DNA of 64,000 nt from Globodera rostochiensis (taxonomy: Eukaryota > Nematoda > Chromadorea > Rhabditida > Heteroderidae): positions 951,985-1,015,984 of the forward strand of contig JAEVLN010000003.1 of NCBI GenBank assembly GCA_018350325.1. Direction: 5' to 3'. The notes below the pieces were generated by a model that had not been told where the DNA came from, made no database searches, and worked only from the letters and a program-made list of their open reading frames with translations. The translations under genes and the position numbers were made by a program. The first letter of the stretch is position 1, and each line of letters begins with the position of its first letter. Below, in pieces: positions 23,456 to 36,134 of this stretch.

Positions 23456-24072
23456 GTGATCAGAATGCCCAGATCAAATGATCAGAATGCCCGGATCAAA
23501 TAATCAGAATGCCCGGATCAAAGGATCAGAATGCCCGGATCAAATGATCAGAGCGTCGTGATCAGAATTCCCGGATCAAATGATCAGAGCGTCTCGTGAT
23601 CAGAACCGGATCAAATGATCAGTGTTCAGAGCGTCGTGATCAGAATGCCCGCATCAAATGATCAGAGCGTCGTTGATCAGAATGCCCGGATCAAATGATC
23701 AGAGCGTCGTGATCAGAATGCCCGCATCAAATGATCAGAGCGTCGTTGATCAGAATGCCCGCATCAAATGATCAGAGCGTCGTTGATCAGAATGCCCGGA
23801 TCAAATGATCAGAGCGTCGTGATCAGAATGCCCGCATCAAATGATCAGAGCGTCGTTGATCAGAATGCCCGGATCAAATGATCAGAGCGTCGTGATCAGA
23901 ATGCCCACATCAAATGATCAGAGCGTCGTTGATCAGAATGCCCGGATCAAATGATCAGAGCGTCGTGATCAGAATGCCCGCATCAAATGATCAGAGCGTC
24001 GTTGATCAGAATGCCCGGATCAAATGATCATAGCGTCGTTGATCAGAAATGCCCGGGTCAAATGATCAGAGC
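23456..24072. repeat. 36/37-bp TGATCA minisatellite with two-unit higher order
   Basis: About 16-17 tandem units of roughly ATGATCAGAGCGTCG(T)TGATCAGAATGCCCG(G/C)ATCAA. Units with CGTTGATC mostly carry CCCGG, units with CGTGATC mostly carry CCCGC, and the two types alternate over most of the array, making a 73-bp higher-order repeat. The first units (23,456-23,545) are shorter, lacking the AGAGCGTCG half. Each unit has two or three GATC sites. There is no spacer/repeat architecture of a CRISPR array. Confidence 0.92.
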
Positions 24073-25599
24073 CCTAAAATCTTCAAAAATGATTTGTCGC
24101 TTATTTGGCTCTGTTGCCGCCGCCACCTTTTAAATTAATTTGTCTGTATATACCCAATTCTGATCAGGATCAAAGTCAGAGATCCTTTTGGCTTTTGCTC
24201 ATTCACAATTATTCTGTCATACCAGTGTGTGCACAGCTGGGGATTGCATAAATGTGAAAAGCCATCAAAACTTCTGCTGCATTCCGTTCCGGTGATACAT
24301 TAGAGCCTGTTTTGCTCTGAGAAAGAGAATTGTCGTGTGGAGTTGTCCAACCCTTTAGGGGCTATTTCAATTAATTTAGCTTAAAAATTTACCCCCTTGA
24401 GAGTACCCCTGGGGGGTTTTTTGGGGAAATCATTGACTGATCTCCCCCCCCCCCCCCATATTTAAATAAGATCACTCCGCCGCAGTAATTTATGTAAAAT
24501 CTTCCAATGAATAAAATATATAATTCAGAGATACGACGCCTTGCGTACGTGTCTGTCTTCCCCCCTCTCCCCTCCGGGAATTTTTTACGAAAATCTTGCA
24601 TTAAAGCGCCTCCAGGAATTTAAATTCAAAGGGTCCCCCGCACACTTTCCCAGCACCGTCCTCCTCCTCCTTCCTCTTCGTCTTTGTCGTTTTCTTTGCC
24701 CTTTTGCCCTCCCCCCCCCCCCCGGCAATTATTTGTTTAAGAGAAGAGAAAAAGAGTCATTTTCCGTCACAACAGCCAAAAAGTCGGTGGGTCGAAGCCG
24801 GTTTGCGATCCAGAATGAGCCCTGCCCCTCCTCAACTTCAGCCCCCCCCCTCTCCGACAATTCAGGCGGCTCCAAAATTATGTGTCTCATCATCCAACCC
24901 CCCGGGCGCCCCCCCTCCAACCCCCCGACCTTTTGGTCCCCTTCTCCATCGTCAACAACAACATTTTCGCTATTTCATTTTACAGCTCCACTTAAATTTT
25001 GTTAATTTCTATTATTTACTACCGCCCTAAAATTCGGCCCCGCCGTCCCCTCGGGGGTGGGCATGTCGGGGGCCGGGCTGAACCCGCAAATCGGTCGTGT
25101 ACATAATGTGCAGGAGATAAATTGTCCAAATAAAATAAATTGGGAGACAAAAACATAATCCTATTTAAATAAGCAACAGAATTGGGGCGTTGTTCAAGAC
25201 CGGACAATCCGGCACAGTTCCGATCATTGAATTGATAAGTCTTTAATCAGTTACTTCCAAATTGTCCCCGAGAATACGGGCGGATATTCAGTATTTTGGA
25301 ACAAACCGGTGAATTGAACAGCCCCAAACAAACCAAATTCAAATTTAAAAAAGATTTCAAAGTGATCGGCACAAACCCGTTGAGGGCATTTATTGGTTGA
25401 ACCCTCTCGATTTATTTTATTAGCTTGGCTACCGGATGTTTCCACCTCTGATCAATCAATCAATCGATCACTGTCGCTCTGATCAAATCGACAGAAACAG
25501 CTTCCCCTCCCTCCGAATCCGATCGCATCAGCAGTTCCTCCACGTTTCACCTATCAATCATCTCATCAGCTCCTCCCCCTCCCTCTGCCCCGTCCCCGC
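24073..25599. other. Stretch without recognised gene
   Basis: C-rich tracts near 24,444 and 24,710, and pyrimidine-rich text at 24,640-24,730. Frames at 24,541-25,030 are Pro/Ser-rich in two registers at once, typical of C-rich DNA. No gene is supported. Confidence 0.45.
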
Positions 25600-25850
25600 T
25601 AAGCATGTCATCCCCGCTTTCATTGTCCCCGTCAGTCTCATCCCCGCTTTCATTGTCCCCGTCAGTCTCATCCCCGCTTTCATTGTCCCCGTCAGTCTCA
25701 TCCCCGCTTTCATTGTCCCCGTAAGTGACTCCCAGCTAAACATGTCATCCCCGCTTTCATTGTCCCCGTCAGTCTCATCCTTGTCCCAGCTAAGCATGTC
25801 ATCCCCGCTTTCATTGTCCCCGTCAGTCTCATCCCCGCTAATTTTCGTCC
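25600..25850. repeat. 30-bp minisatellite (ATCCCCGCTTTCATTGTCCC)
   Basis: Four clean 30-bp units plus diverged partial units (spacing about 63 and 57 bp) follow one another. Because 30 is divisible by three the array is open in several frames on both strands (plus: IPAFIVPVSL; minus: GTMKAGMRLT), which explains the long frames at 25,436-25,927 and 25,558-25,971. The unit resembles the ATCCCGGCTTTCACGGTCCC text at 424-447, so it may have grown from that short element. Confidence 0.9.
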
Positions 25851-27780
25851 CTGTCGAGCTTATCATCGCCGCTTTTATGTCCCCGCGTCCCCGCCGGCTC
25901 ATCTCTCCTCGTCTCGTGCCCGAATGAATGCAATTCCAATTCCAATTCCTAATTCCCATTAATTCCCACATTCCTCATCCCCGCCGCACAAGTGCGTGCA
26001 CTCCCATCTTATCGTCCCCCAATCTCCCCCCCCCCCCTCCACATAAACCCCGTCCCCGTCAGAGCAGGCATCCCCGATCTTGATCCCCGTCCTCGTCGGT
26101 GGTCATCCACCAACTTATGGCGCGTATCCCCGCGATCTCATCCCTCCCCGTCGGGCGGGCACGTCATGCCTAAGTGCTGATCTCATAATCTCTGTTGCCC
26201 CCCTCTCCCATTGCTTTGCATTTGCATGTAATCCGTACACTGGTCTAAACCCCCGCCCGTCCCCCCCCCCCCCGTTGGTTGGGTACGTCACCATTGCCCC
26301 CCGCACCGCCCCCGCGCGACCCGCGCGCGGAACACGATAAAAGGGAGTGGGGAGGTGGAACCGGTTCATCCCCCCCCCCCTCCCCCTAATGGGCTCCGAT
26401 CGAATCGGAGAAGACCTCCGCTTCACTGGGTTGGTTATTGGTCAAACCCAAATTCCAACGCACCACCAAATTCCAGCACTTTAGTGAATGGTTTGAGGGT
26501 GGGGGGGGGGGGGGGGGCACCGACAAAAGAAAGTGTTTGTTGTGTTGGTTAGAGGGCATTTCGCCAAATTAAGGCCAAAATTTACGCCAAATTCGAATAG
26601 CGGGGACAGACGGCGGATAGGCCACGCGCTCGTCAGCAGCAGAGTGTGGTGTCACACGTGACAGTTTTTTTCATTTTTTACTTCCCAAAATTTTATGTTA
26701 AATTAAATTTAGGGGGGAATATTTCACAAAATGTGCCGACAAAATGCCACTTTTAATACCAATGTTACACATAAAGCCGATAGCGTGCTGTTTAGAATTT
26801 ATGCCAAAAATGAGAAATAAACATTACGCCAAGTTACACAGGACGTAAATTTCAAATAAATGTTTATTTTTTTCCTACGGTTTTTGGTTGTCCGATGTGA
26901 AGCCCCAAAATTTCAAAAAATAATTAAATTCGCCAAACTTTTTTTCTTAAATTTGAGCGGTTTTTTTGTTTGTTTGTTTTGAAACGCCATAAAATGAGTC
27001 GGGCGGGAACGAGCAATTGTATAAACATCAACATATTTTTCTTTTTTGGAGAAGGCCTCGTGGGAACAATCGGCGGGAATTGATGGAACAAAATCCCCCC
27101 GGGCGAATGTGCTCATTGAAATTTCTAAATTTATTTTAAATGGACCCCGGGAATAAATTCAGTCTTTTGAAATTTACTAAAATTTCCAAAAATCTTCAAT
27201 TAATATTTACATAATTAATTGGCAGAACAAAAAACACCCAAACAATTTTTCCATAAACTTTAATCCCCCAAAGAATTCTTTTTGATCAAACAAAACACAT
27301 TCAATTCAATTCAATTCGTTATCAGTCAAATGGAAAATTTTCTTTCCAAAATTCCACTTCACTGCCCCCTCAAATAATAAATATACAACAAACAGAAAAA
27401 ATATTTTGTCCAAAACTTTTGTCTCGGCGTTATTAAAAATCCCCTATTTTATACGCTGCACATCATCATTAATGCTGCTAATTACCTAAATAATCCATTA
27501 AAAGCAAATAAATTTATTTGCCCCCCTGGCGACGATTTTGTCAATTGTCCGTTGGGACGCCGCCGTATTTTATCCGCAATTTTTGCATCCGTTGCATAAT
27601 AAAGGCATTTTATTATGTTCGACGGCGCCCCCCCCCCCTCTTTTATCTTCTGTCAATTGCTGCTGACCCTTTCCCAAATTTGGCCAAAATAATTACAAAA
27701 TAATTTCCTTTTATCTGCCGCCCTATGATCGATCATTGATCGCTTATTGAAAGGAGCCGCCCCCATTTATTTATTCTTTT
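25851..27780. other. Stretch without recognised gene
   Basis: The first 350 bp continue CCCCG-rich text related to the adjacent minisatellite. Later come C14 near 26,264, C12 near 26,370 and a G18 run near 26,502, then AT-rich DNA. Only short unsupported frames. Confidence 0.45.
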
Positions 27781-27837
27781 ATGTATGGTCCGCTTCTTTT
27801 TTTTTTGTTGAGAAATTTGCTCAATTTCCGTGTTTAC

Positions 27838-28080
27838 ATGCCACGATCTCCGCAACCCAGCGAGGCCCCTTGTGACACCGGAATTGAAATTCTGGCCAAG
27901 TGCCAGAAATGCCTCGGGGTGTGGATCATCAAACCTTCGCAATCAACCACATTTTTTGCCAAACCCACCGACCAAATCCCTTCACAGTTTTTGTTCTTCG
28001 AACATTTCCGGGAAATTCCATCCGTAAAATATTCCGAAAATGCACTGCTGCGTTGTGTCACCAACCATCGCATTAAGTGA
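27838..28080 (+). CDS. Coding-looking exon with a CxxC pair
   Basis: The frame reads MPRSPQPSEAPCDTGIEILA then KCQKCLGVWIIKPSQS and ends ALLRCVTNHRIK at a TGA. Varied codons and a CQKC pair suggest real coding sequence, possibly a last exon. It lies alone in gene-poor DNA; no neighbouring exon or family was recognised. Confidence 0.28.
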   Translation: MPRSPQPSEAPCDTGIEILAKCQKCLGVWIIKPSQSTTFFAKPTDQIPSQFLFFEHFREIPSVKYSENALLRCVTNHRIK

Positions 28081-29236
28081 CGTGTAAACGGCTCCTCCTC
28101 TCTTCCCTAAATTCCAATTTTTCGAGCAGTCACCCGACCGACCGAACATCGACTCCCCCCCCCCCCCCACGGGGTCCATAGGCCCCCCCCCAACCCCCCA
28201 CCCCCTCGGGGTCCATAGGCCATCCCCCCCCTCCCGCATCTTTTTGTTGTCACGTGTTGGTTGTGTGTTCTCGCCGCATAATTTGTGGCTCTTGTGTTCT
28301 CTGCTGCCTGCCGGGGGGCATACAAAGGACCGACCGACCCCTCGGGGGGCCTGGAAATGGCCAAATGAGCTTTCCAAAATGCAACTAACTCATCTCAGCT
28401 GATAAAACTGGCATCATGTGCGTTATGACACGCTTTTTTGGGGGGTTGACAATGTCGTCATGCGTAATAGAGATTCATATTCTATGTAACTCAATTAAAA
28501 AAACATTGATGACAAAGGAATTAATTGTACCAACAAATGAAACAAAATTAGGGGCCGAACCCTCGGGGGATGAAATAGTTCAACTCATCTAAAGGTCTAC
28601 GAATCTTGCTAATGACGTAACTTAATTTGAGATCAATTTTAATCAATTAAAAGTGCACTGATCGTCGTTGATAGGGCTTGATCAGTCAGTCAGTACTTTG
28701 TCTGCGGCTCAGAAGGTTTTGATCGGTACACATTCACTCCATCACAGATTTTAGTAGTTACGAAAGTGCATATTAACGAATTAGGCAATTTATATATTAG
28801 CTTGAGAATATTTTTAAAAAAACCCCCTCCCTCCCTCCCCTGTGGGGTAATAGCATTTTGTGCATCGTAAATTAGCGAATTTCCAAGCAGAAAGCGCCTC
28901 AAGCGCTTTCATTATTCATCGCATCCCATCAGTCAGAGCAACAGCAGCATTAATCAACACAAATATTCGCCCATTCAGCAGCAGGATGCACGCACATTGC
29001 ATTATTTTGTATGAGTAAGAAGTATTCATGCATGAATCATACAAGAAAAAAAAACAATTTTTAAGCCTTTTCTGGTGAAGTTTTCTTTTTTGTTGTTGTT
29101 GTCTGTCTGTATTCTCTGGGCCAAAAGTGTTCGAATGAACCGCCGCGCACACTCTTTTTTGTCCTCTGTTTTCTCTGCCTTCGCTTTTCCTCTCTGTCCT
29201 CTGCACTCTCTCGCCACTGCTGCTGCTACTGCTGCT

Positions 29237-29267
<31 letters not shown>

Positions 29268-30613
29268 CTTGCTGTTCTTGCTGTGTTCATTGTCTTCTTC
29301 TTTTACCCCCCCCCCCCTCCTGGCCGCTGTTGGCTGCTGTTGGAGTGTGTTGTCCCAAAATAATACGTTTTGTGTACACCCCATCCAAAAAAAATCATCC
29401 CCCAGCCCCCGCCCTCCGCCCGCCGCCCGCCCGAACAATGAATGAATGGTTCCGTCCGACGGAAATTTCCCCCCCCCCTCCCCCCAATCGGCCGAGGTTC
29501 CCCTGACAACACACAAATCGACTCGACTCACTCTCTCGACGCCGACGCCGACGGCGACGGCGACAACAATGCCAACAAAAAAAATTACCTCCCCATTTTT
29601 CAAAGGCCCATTTTCGCGCCTTTTTCCACACCAATTTTTGTGTCGTTCGCGTGCTGCGTAGTTTTTTTTTGTTTTGATTGTGTGGCATTTTTTGTTCAAA
29701 AATAACTTTTTCCTCTGACATTTTCCAAATAATGGACAATAATTGGGCGGGAGGGAGGGAGGGAGGGCATGCATTTGATGTGTTTGTGCTGCAGAGAATT
29801 AATCAAAAATTGCAAAAAAAAAAAATTTGTTTCCCATACAGAAATTGGATTGAAAATAATTATTATAAACGAATTTTTTTTTTGCTAAATTTTATTCATT
29901 TTCTGCTCTCATTAAAATGGGGGGGGGGGGGGGAGGGGGTTGCCTCCGAAATTGAATTGATTTCCCCTCGGGCGCAGTTCTTTCGCATCTTTGTTCTCAG
30001 CGCCGCCCGTTCCTTTGTGTCTCTTCCATTTTCTTTTCGTTGTTTATGTTTAATATCAGCAAAATATTACACTTCCCCCCCCCGGCCCCCTCCCCTCGGG
30101 CTGTTTATTATTTGTGTGAATAATAAACATACCGTACACATCTCTTTATACGGTAATTCCTTCATGTGGGTACAGTATGTAGGCGCTCTGGAGAAACAAA
30201 TGCGCATATTGCCGCAGGCTGCAAGGAACCCCCAAGGAGGTGATGATGATTACTGTTGTTGTGTGCACATTGGTATTACGGTAGATCGGAAATTCTCTTG
30301 CCTAGGGGTGTTTTTGTATATTCAGGATAATGTTAGAAAAATGCAGTCAGCAATTACCGATTTTATACAGTATCTGTCGTCGTAGGGCGCTGCTTACTGT
30401 AAATAAAAATTAGCGATTGCCTGAGGCGAAAAAGGACGCGGAGGAGCATCCGCTAAAGTCCCCCCCCCCGCCCAATTCATTCATTAATTCGTTTTTATAT
30501 TCCATCCAAAACATTCATTCACCGCTCCCCCCCCCCCAAGGTCAGCCGCGCCACCTGTCTGTCCCACCGGCCATCTAAAAACGCATCCATTCAATCGGAG
30601 CATTCAAAAAATT
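28081..30613. other. Stretch without recognised gene
   Basis: Holds C14 near 28,148, a CTG/CAG microsatellite at 29,217-29,275, CGACGG/CCGACG text near 29,535-29,570, a G16 run near 29,919 and a CGGTA-rich stretch near 30,130-30,300. A 235-codon frame at 29,678-30,385 is AT-rich and repetitive and is not accepted. Confidence 0.45.
29217..29275. repeat. CTG/CAG trinucleotide microsatellite
   Basis: An interrupted (CTG)n run of about 15 triplets with CTA interruptions. It could encode poly-Ser, poly-Ala or poly-Leu in different registers, and no register is backed by flanking coding sequence. Confidence 0.9.
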
Positions 30614-30841
30614 GTGGCGATGGGAAGGCGTCACCCCCCCCCCCCCCCGCCCCCCCCCCACCATCCGCCGACGGAAAATTTAAAAATCCCATCCCGCATT
30701 AAGCGGAAAAGAGGCTCAATTTCGTGCCAGCCGACCCCGACGGGGCCGTTCGAGATCACCGATCACATTGCACTCTTGGGATCAAATCCCGGCTCATTGA
30801 TCTTCGAAAGTTGCACTCCGGATGAACACTTGGGGGGCTGA
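30614..30841 (+). CDS. Possible exon, Pro-rich start
   Basis: After a C-run that codes poly-Pro, the frame continues ENLKIPSRIKRKRGSISCQP and FEITDHIALLGSNPGSLIFE to a TGA. The second part looks coding in composition. No splice partners and no family recognised. Confidence 0.22.
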   Translation: MAMGRRHPPPPPPPPHHPPTENLKIPSRIKRKRGSISCQPTPTGPFEITDHIALLGSNPGSLIFESCTPDEHLGG

Positions 30842-33800
30842 CTATGTTGACCAGACCACAGATCAACTAACTGAAAGCAATAATCAATCAATACATATGC
30901 TTAATGGAAATAGAATGGAATCGGCAGAGTGTTTCCCGTCAGACATTGAGAGAGGCGAGAATGTGGCGAGAGAGTGCAGGTTAAGTGGAGAGTGTTTGTT
31001 GTGTCTTCAATGCGAGAGTGAATTCTTGGACGAATTTACAACAGAAAAAGCGGAGAGAGTTTTGTTGCCAGACGACGAGAGCACTTTAACTTTCCCTCAA
31101 AAAGGGCGATGAAATGGAAGTCCCATAAGAGAGAGAGTAATTACTAATTAGTTAGCGTTTAGAGTTAGTTTTACCTATTCCAAAAGGCTTTCCCTTTCGG
31201 GGCGATTGACCGCGCGGCGTCCCATTTGAGGAGCGGCGCCGACGGCGACGGCGCGACCTGATTAGCCCCCGGCGTTTTGCGTAATGTTTGCTGCTGCTGC
31301 TGTTGCTGCAATTATTGGGGGGGGGGGGGGGGGGATTTTTGTGGAATTGGTTATTCGGGCGAATAATCACAGAGCGCTGGCGGCGGTGGCGGCTGCGGGG
31401 AACGATGTAAAACATTTCAGAAAATTCAAACGCATTTTGATTAAGTCTCCGAAAATTTAAATTCAATTCCTAAATTAATTTGTGATTGATGTGTTTATTT
31501 GGGGCATTCTTTTGTCGTCTTTTTCGATAATTTTCCACCACTATTTTTAGCATTGTTTTACACCAATTTTTGAGCAACAATTTATTGGAGAGAATAAATT
31601 AATTTATTGTCTTCGCACGCTGCACAAAATTAATGACGCTGTCGGGCGTGCATTTGCGCCAAAGTTCGGCAGGCGCTGTTGCCGCAGGCGTTGCACGCCA
31701 TCCGCAGCAGCAACAACAACACAACAGCAGCAGCAGCATTTCAGCGCTGCACGTCAACAAAGTGTGGACGCCGCGGGGGACAACGGCTGTTGCCTGGTCA
31801 AGGCGCTGATCTCCAATCTGATGCTGGCATTTACTACGTAATATCGAAACTATTACCCTTTTTTTGCCTTTAGGCACTTTTAGAGAATGTGGAGAGACAT
31901 TTTTTATTCCTTTAAAATACAATAGTAATTAAATTTAAACAATTCTTGCTTTTTTCCGTTTTTCTAATTTTTTGAATTTGTCGGGACGCTCTTAAAAATG
32001 ATCGTTGGTCTTTTTCTTTCTTTCTCTATCGGACTGAAATAAAAAAATGGAAAGGTCTTTTCCACTTTCGTCCACTCAAATTTCCCTCCTCTCGTGCAAA
32101 TTTTTGCAAAAATTTGTGTTTGTCTCCCCCGCCAAGTCTTCGTTTTTTTTTTATTATGTAGCAGAGATGTAACCGGATTCCGAACATTTTTGTTGGCATT
32201 TTAGTTAATTTTGAATTTATAAAATTAACAATTAAAATCTCTTCGGTTTTTTAGAGGTGTCGGGGGGGGGGGGGGCTGTACATTCATTCATTACATGTGA
32301 ATCACTCCCCCCCCCCCTCCCGCCTCTCTCGCCCCCATTTTGCTTCAATTCCATCATCTCTCCCCGCCCCCATCATTTTCCCCCCCCCACACGCACAAAT
32401 TCATTCATTCCATCCTCCGAGTTCGGTTTTTCTCGTTTACTCAAAAATTTTTTGAAAAATGTCGCAAAATTATCCGCATTTTTTAAAAAAACGTTTTAAA
32501 TTAAAGTATAAAATGGAGAAAATCTCTGGGAATCTCTCCAACTAAAAATCGTTTTCAATCTCGGGAGCGCTCCATTTTCTAAATTCAAGCTAAGCTTGGG
32601 TTGGTTGTCGGTTTCTGAAAATTCTTCATTAGCAAAACCGAATTGAAACTGAAACCAAAATGCCAATCCACCAAAAATGCCGTTTTTTTTCGGTTTCGGC
32701 GGTTTTAAACCGACAGCCCTATTCAAACATGGACCATTAATATTTCAAGAAGCCCCGCCTCTCAATTCTTTCATTCATTTCGCAGCGCATAAAATCGAAA
32801 AATTTGGACTCCCGAAACTTTGCTTAACATAAAAGAGGGGGGCCCCCGGGGGGGGGGGGGGGCTAACACTGTTTTGAAGGGGGACGGACTTCACCGCTCG
32901 TTGACCATTATTGTTTGTATTTATTGTGTGTGGCCATATTTATATGTTTGAGGGGCCCCACCCCATCCAACGAAAATCCCCTCCAGCGAAAACAATCGCT
33001 TCGAAACTCGCATTCGCTTAAAAGCCTACCGAAAACATCCACTCAATGTATTAGGGGGGGGGGGGGGGGGTCATTGAGGGGTCAGGGGGGGCCAATGGGC
33101 GGGCAAAGGCTCTCCGAGAACGGACGGACGGAGCCACCCGAAATTCTGACACACACACAAAATCGGATTTGGGCCCTTAGCCCTCGCCATTGGCCAAAGA
33201 CTCAAATTTCTGTTCATTGGAATCGGCGGGGGGGGGGGGGGGGCTGCGGGCTCATCCGATCATCGCTAAAGCTCCACCTATCGGCATTTTAATACCTGAT
33301 AAATATAAAATTCAACTTTTATTCGATCGGTACCCCCAGAAATTACACCAATACCGAGAAATCCTTTTGATCAATTTTTTCGATTTTTCCGAATTCGGGA
33401 GAGTTTTTTGAAGATTTCATAGTGAATTTTCGAGGTTTTCCTTACGGTTTTCCAGGTCCAGAGGAGGAGGTATTTTTCCGAAGGATATTCCGAGTTTAAA
33501 AAAAAGATTTTTAATCAATTTTTACAGTTTTCCTGGAAAAAACAAACAAAAACTTCCCGCGCCGTTCTTTGGTCCTCAAGAAATGACTCTTCTCCCATTC
33601 AAAATGAATTTTCTCCCTCAAACTCTTTTTATCCCCCCAAAACGAACGCTTTGACGGGTCAAAATGCTTAAGGCATTGGGAAATTGATTGAAATTTGAGT
33701 CTGATAAGACGCAAAACGTGTCGGAAAGCCCCTGACGAAACCGTCCCCCCCCCCAGGGGCCAACCAAATTTGCGTGGTAACCGGACACCCCCCCCCCGGT

Positions 33801-35000
33801 AGGGGCCGGAAGATCTTTTGGATGGAGGACAACAGAACATTCGCCTTGGGGGGAAAGAGTGAACGTCGTCAAACATTGCGCGGGAGAAGGAGTTGAATTG
33901 TAAAATATTTTGTTTCGAAACCAATGTATTTGGCTGGCTTCTCCGATTTTTGATGCGTGAGTCTGTCCCGCCGCTGGAGGGGAGACTGTTGGGGACAATA
34001 AAAACAAAAAAAATTAATTTTCTGTTCCTCGAGCCCTTAACTAACAGTTAGGAATGTTCGAGAGTCTCGGGTCTCGGCTCTCCTTTTTTTGGTCTCGTGT
34101 CAAGTCTCGGCGATTTTGAGTCTTGAACAAAAATCTCGAGTTCCCCGGGGATCGGTGCCTCCTCAGAGTCTGAGGCTCAGACTTGTTGAGTTTTTCTAGG
34201 AGCTCCAAATTGGGGGGAGGGGGCAGGCAGCGGTTGCGCAATTTTATGACGTAATACAAAAATAGAAATCTTACCACAAGCCCTGGGGGCTGTGTATGTT
34301 AGCATAAGCTTATTCATTCATTCTTTGACATTATTCATTCATTTTTGCGCTCATATGATTTTTGGTGACGAGGTCAGGCCGCTTCTGAGTGTCCTTTTCT
34401 ATATGCTTTTGTTCTCGCGCCCGGAGGCGCTTAGCATTTATCCGGAATTCTCTAAATTTGCCGTAGGGGTTGGTTGACAGATTCAAATAAAACTATTTTT
34501 AGTGGGTGCCCTTTAATTTTGTAATTTTTAAAAACAAAAAGTTTGAATTTAACAAAATTTGACAATGCATCCAATCCATCTTCAGCAGGGAAAATGTAAT
34601 GTTTGGGAATTAGGCATATTGACTGTCCCCCCCCCCCAATCCATTCAAAGGTGTTGAATGAATGGTAATGAATGGTAATGAATTGTAATTAATGAATTAA
34701 TGGGGGACCTCCGATGGTTTGACTGATAAAAGTGTAAAATTAGGTGACAAATCGTCGTCACACACTTTTCTCGACGCCGACGACTTTGCTCTCAACTTTA
34801 TACTCTCATCGTTTATTATTTATTCGTTATCATTTCAAATTTTTGTAAAATTGTTAAAGCCAAAATGCACACGGACAAACAATTAAACCGAAAATTCCAA
34901 TGTTTTTAAATTCCTCAATTCGAAGTTTCTTCCCCAAATATAATTTATTTTTATTCTTTCGATTCATTCCCCGCAATATTTCTCATTTTTATAATTTTTA
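30842..35000. other. 4.2 kb gene-poor region with many G/C runs
   Basis: G runs near 31,316 (about 19), 32,262, 32,845, 33,053 and 33,227, and C runs near 32,307, 33,746 and 33,786. A CAG-rich, possibly exonic stretch lies at 31,680-31,840 (reading AARQQSVDAAGDNGCCLVKA in one frame). A GGTTT/AAACC-word element lies at 32,598-32,722, and GAGTCTCGG-word segments at 34,050-34,170. No gene can be fixed. Confidence 0.45.
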
Positions 35001-35109
35001 TGTCACAATTCGGCCAATTATTCCCCGTCCCATACATTTTTGAAATATTTTGCGCCTGCCGTTGTAATTTTTTCCAAAAATTGTTCAGATTCTTAAAAAA
35101 GCCGCTCTC

Positions 35110-35512
35110 ATGGGCTTTACCAAATCCGATCAAATCCACAACCATTCCCCGACGTTCGGCGATCGTGTGTGTGAATTGCACGTGCACAATAGGGCCAAAT
35201 CGTCGTCGTCGGACAGGTCGCGCCTGTCCCGGCTCGGTGCCTACCTGTTCGGCACGTGCATTTGGGCCGAGAAGGCGAGCGAATGGCACCAGCCGCCCTA
35301 TCATCCGCGAAGGTTCCGAAATGTTCGGGTGTTGTTCAGCTGCAAGTCCATGAACCGAAAAAAACGGGACAGTTCCGCGAATCCGAAATGTTCGGGTGTT
35401 CAGCTACAGGTCCATGGAACTTACTTCAGCAGAAGGCATTTATTTGGCCAGTGTCGGAGGCTCAAGAAATTATTTTCGAATAAATTTACAAATTTTTGGT
35501 TTCTGATTTTTG
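35110..35512 (+). CDS. Coding-looking exon with an internal 67-bp tandem duplication
   Basis: From 35,150 codons are GC-rich at third positions. The frame reads GDRVCELHVHNRAKSSSSDR then LGAYLFGTCIWAEKASEWHQ. It stays open to GAG/GTTAGA near 35,512, a possible donor. About 67 bp (starting CGAAATGTTCGGGTGTT) occur twice in tandem from 35,317. As 67 is not a multiple of three, the second copy is read in another frame. No family was recognised. The minus strand is also open (34,951-35,304), so the strand is not certain. Confidence 0.33.
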
Positions 35513-36134
35513 AGGTTAGAATCCTTTCGGGACTCATTCGGCCTTTGCTTTTCTGGCCTTGACACCAATCGGACGGAAATGGCGAAGAGTGAAAATGCAA
35601 AATGCTCAGCCTGGACTGGCTGCTCAAATGTTGACATTCCCAACATTTAAAAAATTTCTTTTTTTCCCGTCCCGACATTTGCATATTATTATTTTATGTC
35701 CTCAAATACCAGTTGATTCCATTCCCAGCCTTTCTGCCCCTCCCTCATTCGCCATCCAATCCTTGCCCCTGTGGGGATGGAATTGTCAAATCATCCCCGG
35801 AGGGGGTTAAATGGCAATTGGGCCCATCTCCATTTATGTAAAACTGTGGCTCTAACAATTCATTAGCGGTGACCCTTTTAAGTTTATGGAAAGTGAACGT
35901 TTTTGTAAATAAGTAAAAAGTCGTTCGATGCGTTTAGGAAAAGTGGTAAACTCTGGAGGTTGTTATTCGGGTTTCTGGGGGGGGGGAAAGCAACACCAGA
36001 GAGCAAGCAGTACATCCATTTCATTCACACAGAAAGTAATTGGCGTCGCGGGGGGCGTTGTGAAGCGTGTAAAATGATTTTTAGATCGGTGCGCAAGCTA
36101 GGCTAACAGACAGAAAAGCATCTGTCAGACTATT
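35513..36134. other. Stretch without recognised gene
   Basis: Short unsupported frames only; one G8 run near 35,979. Confidence 0.4.

Noticed and set aside
23456..24072. CRISPR array
   Set aside because: Units are contiguous variants of one sequence without unique spacers; it is a minisatellite in eukaryotic DNA.
25436..25971. Overlapping 163- and 137-codon frames on both strands
   Set aside because: Both come from a 30-bp tandem repeat whose period keeps many frames open; no splice sites or family features.
29678..30385. 235-codon frame starting MCGIF
   Set aside because: The start resembles an amidotransferase N-terminus by chance; the rest is AT- and homopolymer-derived with no GFAT segment.
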